From the NCBI GenBank assembly GCA_003193815.1, contig PSPB01000046.1, forward strand, positions 1-9,752: DNA of 9,752 bases, in the 5' to 3' direction. Origin of the DNA: Methanobacteriota archaeon. Lineage in GTDB: Archaea; Thermoplasmatota; Poseidoniia; MGIII; CG-Epi1. The notes beneath the pieces were generated by a model that had not been told where the DNA came from, made no database searches, and worked only from the letters and a program-made list of their open reading frames with translations. Made by a program: the position numbers and the translations under genes. Positions 5,558 to 9,752 of the stretch are shown in pieces (position 1 is the first letter of the stretch; every line of letters starts with the position of its first letter).

Positions 5558-7153
5558 ATGGGCCGGCCTCTCCCCCGGGTTGCGGGCGCACTCCTCGTGG
5601 CGGTGACACTGCTGCTACGCTGGCCCCTGACGCCTCGCCCGACCGGCAGCGACAGTTTCGAGTATTTCGTCCAGGTTGCGTCGCTGCGCGATGCGGGTGC
5701 GATGGAATGGCTGCTCCACCCGGCCGCCTATTTCGGCCTCTACCCCGGCACCTCGCCGGCCGGTCACCTGGCGCTGACCGCCGCCTTCGAGGAAACCACG
5801 GGGCTCGGCTTCGAGGGGTCGGCGCTGCTGCTCTCGCTCGCGATTTCGCTGCTCGGCGTCGCCGGGATGTGGCTGCTGGCGGGCGAGCTGGGTGTCTCGC
5901 CCGCAGCGCGCTGGCTGGCGGCGCTCTCGTTTGCGGTCGCGCCGCGCTTCATCACTTTCGCGCTCTGGCGGCTTTCGCTGCGCTACCTGATGGTGGTGCT
6001 GCTGCTGCTCTTCCTCTGGGCGCTGCTGCGCAGCCAGCATCGCCGCTACGGCCGCCATCCGGCACGGCTCATCGCGCTGGGGCTGGCGCTGGGGCTGGCG
6101 CTGCCGGCGGTCCACCGCATGGGGCTGCTGCTGCCGGGCTTCCTGCTGGCGTTCGCGCTCGCGGCGGCGCTCAGCCGCTGGCAGGCGGGCGCGCTCGACC
6201 GCGAGCGCGCAGCGCGTCAGGGGGTCGCCTTCTGCATCGGGCTTGGCCTCTACCTCGCTTACCTCACCTACCTTGGCGGCACGCTCTACGCCCCGTCTGA
6301 GGGGCTCTTCAGCGTCTACCTTTTTGAGGGCGAAACGCTGCCGGTACGGTTCGCCAACCTCGCGGTGCATTATGGACTGCTCGGCGGGCCATTGCTGCTG
6401 CTGGCACTGCTCGGCGTGGGCGGCACGCTCCAGCAGGGGCGCCCGGCGCTGGCGACATGGCTAGCGCTGGCGTGGCTGGCGCTCGGCGCCTACGTTATCC
6501 TCGATCGGATTTACCTCGTCTACCTGCTGCTGGTCGGGATGTTGCTACTGGTCGGACCGGGTGCCGAGATGCTGCTGCGTGAGCTGCCATCTCGTCGTAG
6601 CCGAGCGGCGCTGGTGGCGGCGCTATTCGTGCTGTCGGGAGTCTCGGCCGCGGTCGACCTGCGCGACCGCATCGACCACATGGAGCGGCCGGAGACTGGC
6701 TACAGCTACCACGTGCGCGAGCCGACCATCGCCGCCGCATTCTGGGGCAGCGCGCACGCCGATAGCGAACTCTTCGAGGCGAACGACATCAAGCGCACCC
6801 GACGGGTCGACGCCTACTCCGGGCTAATCGCGACGCGCGACGCCGACAGGCTGGTGCAGGGCGTCATCGACCCGGCCGCGATGGAGCTGGAATACCTTGG
6901 CTGGCGCGTGCTCTTTACGGAGCAGAACGACCATCTCTGGACGTGGGAAAACCGGAACGAGTTCAACGAGAACATCTCGGCTGATCGTAGCCTCTCGCTG
7001 GTGAACCTCGCCTTCCCGGAGGCGACCGGCAGCTCCAGTATCCCCGAATCCATCATCAGCAGCACCCATTACCGCTGGATTGACTGGTTCTGCTATCGTG
7101 TCTATGCTGGTGACGAGCTCGCTTTCTACTGGAGTTACGGCTACGCGGTGTGA
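5558..7153 (+). CDS. Large polytopic membrane protein, GT-C glycosyltransferase-like
   Basis: 531 residues from the ATG at 5558. The N-terminal part (1-365) is very hydrophobic, with helices at about 8-25, 86-107, 116-133, 139-157, 168-185, 187-206, 220-243, 265-290, 300-316, 318-338 and 347-363. Between the first two helices is a first-loop acidic motif, G30-S-D-S-F-E-Y36, and several aromatic/Gly-Pro residues (about 52-67). This arrangement is seen in GT-C-fold enzymes (PMT, AglB or ArnT-like), where a first-loop Asp acts in catalysis on a lipid-linked sugar. The last 165 residues (about 365-531) are a soluble, mixed-charge and Trp/Tyr-rich domain, probably outside the cell. The gene points away from the redox operon and shares only the intergenic region with it, so no functional link is implied. 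A membrane protein is certain; glycosyltransferase activity is a tentative reading from architecture only. Confidence 0.8.
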   Translation: MGRPLPRVAGALLVAVTLLLRWPLTPRPTGSDSFEYFVQVASLRDAGAMEWLLHPAAYFGLYPGTSPAGHLALTAAFEETTGLGFEGSALLLSLAISLLGVAGMWLLAGELGVSPAARWLAALSFAVAPRFITFALWRLSLRYLMVVLLLLFLWALLRSQHRRYGRHPARLIALGLALGLALPAVHRMGLLLPGFLLAFALAAALSRWQAGALDRERAARQGVAFCIGLGLYLAYLTYLGGTLYAPSEGLFSVYLFEGETLPVRFANLAVHYGLLGGPLLLLALLGVGGTLQQGRPALATWLALAWLALGAYVILDRIYLVYLLLVGMLLLVGPGAEMLLRELPSRRSRAALVAALFVLSGVSAAVDLRDRIDHMERPETGYSYHVREPTIAAAFWGSAHADSELFEANDIKRTRRVDAYSGLIATRDADRLVQGVIDPAAMELEYLGWRVLFTEQNDHLWTWENRNEFNENISADRSLSLVNLAFPEATGSSSIPESIISSTHYRWIDWFCYRVYAGDELAFYWSYGYAV

Positions 7154-7156
7154 GTC

Positions 7157-7164
7157 TTTTAATA
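7157..7164 (+). promoter_or_regulatory. TATA box for the uS15 - DHH - TrmI cluster
   Basis: TTTTAATA lies 4 bases past the stop of the membrane protein gene and about 34 bases before the uS15 ATG at 7194. Transcription would start near 7186, giving a leader of under 10 bases. No Shine-Dalgarno site precedes the ATG, consistent with a near-leaderless archaeal mRNA. The four-T run may also help end transcription of the upstream gene. Confidence 0.6.
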
Positions 7165-7193
7165 GAGGGTTAACTGCCGCCCACATTCCAGCT

Positions 7194-7646
7194 ATGGCAC
7201 GAATCTACGCTCGACGGAAAGGCCGTTCCGGCTCCAGCGCGCTGCCCCGCAGCGAGCACCCTGCCTGGGCTCCCGAACCGAAAGAGGTCGAGGAGATGGT
7301 GGGCAAGCTCTCGAAAGAGGGATTTTCGACGGCCGAAATCGGTCTCCAGCTGCGTGATTCGCACGGCATCCCGAGCGTCAAGCTGGCGACCGGCAAGGCG
7401 GTCGCGGCTATGGTGCGCGACGCCGGCCTGGCACCCGACCTCCCCGAGGATTTGTCGAACCTGATGCGCAAGGCGGTGCGACTGGGCGAGCATCTGGAGT
7501 CCAACCGCAAGGACGTCCACAACCGGCGGGCGCTGCAGCTCACCGAGTCGAAGATACTGCGGCTGGTGCGCTACTACAAGCGCAACAGCGTGTTGCCGGA
7601 CGACTGGAAATACACGCTCGCCAACGCCAAGCTGCTGGTCGGGTGA
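7194..7646 (+). CDS. rps15: 30S ribosomal protein uS15 (archaeal/eukaryotic S13e type)
   Basis: 150 residues, the length of archaeal/eukaryotic uS15 (bacterial S15 is about 89). The N-terminal extension unique to archaea and eukaryotes begins M-A-R-I-Y-A-R-R-K-G-R-S-G-S and has the usual P-x-W segment (W25). A helical region with G-x-S-T-A-x-I-G-x-Q-L-R-D-x-x-G-I-P (43-60) follows. The C-terminal half holds the S15 core that binds 16S rRNA, including H123-like histidine and H-N-R-R-A-L region (about 117-123) and L-R-x-V-R-Y-Y-K-R (about 129-137). The ATG at 7194 is preferred over an upstream in-frame ATG at 7080 because the family N-terminus begins exactly there and the TATA box lies just upstream. 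Its stop overlaps the next start (GTGA). This gene is the best taxonomic marker in the window. Confidence 0.96.
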   Translation: MARIYARRKGRSGSSALPRSEHPAWAPEPKEVEEMVGKLSKEGFSTAEIGLQLRDSHGIPSVKLATGKAVAAMVRDAGLAPDLPEDLSNLMRKAVRLGEHLESNRKDVHNRRALQLTESKILRLVRYYKRNSVLPDDWKYTLANAKLLVG

Positions 7647-8986
7647 ACCCCGCCGCGGCGATGCCGCAGCCGCTGGCGGAAGCGGCGCAACCATTGGCTG
7701 ACCGCCTGCGGGAAATCGAGCAGCCGGTGCGCATCATCGGCCATTACGACTGCGACGGGCTGACTTCGTCGGCTATCCTGGTGCAGACGCTGCTGCGGCT
7801 CGGGAAGCGTTTCCACCTCAGCAATGTCCTCTCGCTGGCGCCCGGCGTCATCGAGCGGCTGAACCGCGAGGCGCCCGCGCTGGTGCTCTTCACCGACCTC
7901 GGGTCGGGCTACATGGACCTGCTGGCGCAGCTCGAGGCGCCCGCGCTGGTGGTTGACCACCACCTGCCGCAGGGCGAGGTTCCCGGCAACGTCCTCGAGC
8001 TGAATGCCCACAAGGCAGGGGTTGACGGCAACCGCGAGGCGTCCGCCGCGAGCGTCGCCTTCGCGCTGGCGCTAACGCTGGACGAGGCGAACCGTGACCT
8101 CGCCCCCATCGCGCTGGCGGGAGCCTGCGGCGACCGCCAGATGACCGGTGGATGGAAGGGCTGGAACCTCGAAATCGCCAATATGGCTACCGAAGATAAT
8201 TATTTAAAAGAAAAGCAGCAACTTCCGCTCCACGGCGCGAGCCTGGCCGAGGCGCTGGCGGGGTCGCTCGAGCCGTACCTCGTCGGCGTCTCCGGGCAGC
8301 CCACTGCGGCGGAAGAGGCGCTGCGCGAAATCGGCCTCGACCCCACCGCGGCGTCGGATGGCCTTGCGGGCGAGGAGGCGGCGCGGTTGGCGGACTGGCT
8401 GGTGCTGAAGCTGCTCGAGCAGGGCGCCGGGAGCGAGCAGTGCGAGCAGCTTTTCGCGCCCAGCTATCAGTTGCCGGGGTGGGGCTGCACCGTCTCTGAG
8501 CTGGCGTCGCTGGTCGATGCCAGCGGCCGGCAGGATGACACCTCGACCGGGATTGCGCTGCTGCTCGGCTCGACGGCGGCGCGTAGCCGTGCGGGGGCGC
8601 ATGAGCTGGCGCAACGCAAGCAACTGCTCGCGCTGCTCAGCGCGGCGAAGTTCGAGCGGCGTAACGCCATCCAGCACTTTAGCACCAGCGAGCCGGCGCT
8701 GAAAGGCACGATTTGCGGGCTGGCGCTGGGCTACTTCCTCGACCGCTCACTGCCCACCATCGGCCTTTCGCCACGCGACGGCGAGCTGATTGTCTCTTCG
8801 CGCGCGACGCCCGAACTCATCGAGCGCGGGCTCAACCTGGCCGAGGTCATGTCGCAGTCCGCCGGCAAGTGCGGCGGCATCGGCGGCGGCCACGCCATCG
8901 CGGCGGGCGCGACTGTCCCCCTCGATGCGGAAGAGCAATTCCTCGCCGCGGCCGATGAGCAGGTCGCCGCGCAGCTAGGGCTCTAA
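7643..8986 (+). CDS. DHH/DHHA1 phosphoesterase, archaeal RecJ/GAN-like nuclease
   Basis: 447 residues from a GTG at 7643 that overlaps the uS15 stop (GTGA); an ATG at 7661 (residue 7) is an alternative, and neither has a clear ribosome site. DHH-family motifs are in order: H34-Y-D36-C-D38-G39 (motif I), D85 in T-D-L-G-S (motif II), D105-H106-H107 (motif III), and G163-D164-R-Q (motif IV). These bind the Mn2+/Mg2+ ions that cleave phosphodiester bonds. The C-terminal DHHA1 domain ends in G414-G-G-H417-A-I-A-A-G, the nucleic-acid-binding motif. The architecture and length fit archaeal RecJ-like proteins, some of which act as single-strand exonucleases joined to GINS in the replisome (GAN) or as RNA exonucleases. 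A RecJ-like gene beside uS15 is a common archaeal arrangement. Active-site residues are all present, so the enzyme should be active. Whether it acts on DNA or RNA cannot be told here. Confidence 0.9.
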   Translation: MNPAAAMPQPLAEAAQPLADRLREIEQPVRIIGHYDCDGLTSSAILVQTLLRLGKRFHLSNVLSLAPGVIERLNREAPALVLFTDLGSGYMDLLAQLEAPALVVDHHLPQGEVPGNVLELNAHKAGVDGNREASAASVAFALALTLDEANRDLAPIALAGACGDRQMTGGWKGWNLEIANMATEDNYLKEKQQLPLHGASLAEALAGSLEPYLVGVSGQPTAAEEALREIGLDPTAASDGLAGEEAARLADWLVLKLLEQGAGSEQCEQLFAPSYQLPGWGCTVSELASLVDASGRQDDTSTGIALLLGSTAARSRAGAHELAQRKQLLALLSAAKFERRNAIQHFSTSEPALKGTICGLALGYFLDRSLPTIGLSPRDGELIVSSRATPELIERGLNLAEVMSQSAGKCGGIGGGHAIAAGATVPLDAEEQFLAAADEQVAAQLGL

Positions 8987-9007
8987 TACCGCGGCAGCTG
9001 ACCCCGC

Positions 9008-9748
9008 ATGGCGAACTGGCGGCTGCTGCTGGCGCAGGGAAAAACGCACCTTGTAAACCTCGATGCCGAGAAACAGGAGCTGCCCGGGCTGGGCAGTTTC
9101 CGCTCGACGGTGCTGCGCGCCGCCCCTCTCGGCGAGGAGTTCGACCTGGTCGGCACTCCGGCGCGGCTGTTCGAGCCGACGCTGCCCGACCTCGAGGGGA
9201 ATCTGTCGCGCGGCCCGCAGGTAATCCTGCCGCGCGACCTGGCGTGGATAACGTGGGCACTTGCCCTGGAGCCGGGTGACAGCGTGGTCGAGGCGGGTGG
9301 CGGCTCGGGCGGGCTGACGCTGGCGCTGGCGCGCGTGATCGCTCCCGACGGGCGAGTCGCGAGCTTCGAGCCGCGGCCGGCGCATCGGCAGGTGCTCGAG
9401 CGCAACCTGCAACGCAGCCCGCACGCGGCGCTGGTCGAGGTCATCCCGGAATCGCTGACGCCCGAAACTGAGCCCCGCGAATGCCACGCTGTTGCGCTGG
9501 ACCTGCCGCAACCGTGGGAGCTGGTCGGCTGGGCCGCCGCGTCGCTCGCCCCCGGCGGGCGACTGGTGGCGTACCTCCCGACGACCCCGCAGGTGGCGCA
9601 GCTTCTGAGGGCGCTCGAAGGGTGGGGTGAGCTGCGCATTCTGGAAAACCTGCAGCGTGATTGGGAGCCGAAACCGCAATCGTTGCGACCGCAACACCGC
9701 ATGCTGGGGCACACCGGTTTCATAGTCAGCGCGCGCCATTTCGGGTGA
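9008..9748 (+). CDS. trmI: tRNA (adenine-N1)-methyltransferase, TrmI family (m1A57/58)
   Basis: 246 residues, complete, from an ATG 21 bases after the DHH gene stop. The N-terminal beta domain (1-65) leads into the family segment G69-P-Q-V-I-L-P-R-D77-L-A. The SAM-binding motif I is V94-E-A-G-G-G-S-G-G-L-T104, where most TrmI proteins have G-T-G-S-G. Motif II acid E121 follows R-V-A-S-F, then D165-L-P-Q-P-W170, the family motif after strand 4. The C-terminal R227-P-x-H-R-M-x-G-H-T236-G-F matches the TrmI tail, including the conserved His-Thr-Gly. The enzyme methylates N1 of adenine 58 (and 57 in archaea) in the tRNA T-loop, usually as a tetramer. No Shine-Dalgarno site is evident. At its end, GTG at 9745-9747 overlaps the TGA as GTGA, so another co-transcribed gene probably starts there and continues past the window. 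Confidence 0.92.
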   Translation: MANWRLLLAQGKTHLVNLDAEKQELPGLGSFRSTVLRAAPLGEEFDLVGTPARLFEPTLPDLEGNLSRGPQVILPRDLAWITWALALEPGDSVVEAGGGSGGLTLALARVIAPDGRVASFEPRPAHRQVLERNLQRSPHAALVEVIPESLTPETEPRECHAVALDLPQPWELVGWAAASLAPGGRLVAYLPTTPQVAQLLRALEGWGELRILENLQRDWEPKPQSLRPQHRMLGHTGFIVSARHFG

Positions 9749-9752
9749 AACC

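Noticed and set aside
5488..6300. Plus-strand open frame overlapping the start of the polytopic membrane protein
   Set aside because: Ala/Arg/Gly-rich translation without hydrophobic helix periodicity; the 5558 frame gives clean membrane helices over the same bases.
8196..8222. AT-rich patch with a TATA-like TTATTTAAAAG inside the DHH gene
   Set aside because: It encodes a plausible Lys/Glu-rich linker in frame, and no gene start follows at promoter distance; an internal promoter is possible but unsupported.
1..9752. CRISPR arrays, tRNA or rRNA genes, insertion sequences, attachment sites
   Set aside because: No direct repeat arrays, tRNA-like cloverleaf arms, transposase motifs or terminal inverted repeats were seen; coding density leaves only short gaps.

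Overview
The window is GC-rich archaeal chromosomal DNA. The right third carries an archaeal-type ribosomal protein uS15, followed by a DHH/DHHA1 (RecJ/GAN-like) phosphoesterase and a TrmI-family tRNA m1A methyltransferase; this informational set is typical of Euryarchaeota. Promoters look archaeal, with TATA boxes 25-35 bases ahead of nearly leaderless starts. A b6-type aerobic-style Rieske/cytochrome b cluster together with a Sulfolobus/Thermoplasma-type ferredoxin suggests the Thermoplasmatota side, possibly a marine group II/III-like lineage. That placement is inference and was not tested by a search.

Layout: bases 1-5425 hold one leftward operon of seven genes in which every adjacent pair overlaps. 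In transcription order these are: a GTG-started, membrane-anchored exported protein with a CxCH motif and a Reeler/choice-of-anchor-V-like beta domain; a small two-helix membrane protein; a Tat-exported Rieske protein; a b6-type cytochrome b with an N-terminal signal and an extra membrane helix; a subunit-IV-like cytochrome b C-terminal half fused to an HdrC-like dicluster 4Fe-4S domain; an HdrB/GlpC-like CCG-domain protein; and a multi-cluster ferredoxin that runs off the left edge. Bases 5426-5557 are a divergent promoter region. From 5558 rightward come a large polytopic membrane protein (GT-C-like, function unknown), then the uS15 - DHH phosphoesterase - TrmI cluster to the right edge.

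How the genes may work together: the left operon looks like a Rieske/cytochrome b complex whose cytoplasmic face has been rebuilt with heterodisulfide-reductase-type iron-sulfur modules. Quinol would be oxidised at a Qo site carrying a PDWY motif. One electron would go to the Rieske protein and perhaps the CxCH protein outside. The other would go through hemes bL/bH (and a likely covalent heme c at Cys123) to the fused 4Fe-4S domain, the CCG protein and the ferredoxin inside. This is a plausible quinone/ferredoxin-coupling complex, possibly using Qo-site bifurcation to make low-potential electrons. Gene content, motifs and topology support the composition; the electron path and its direction are inference.
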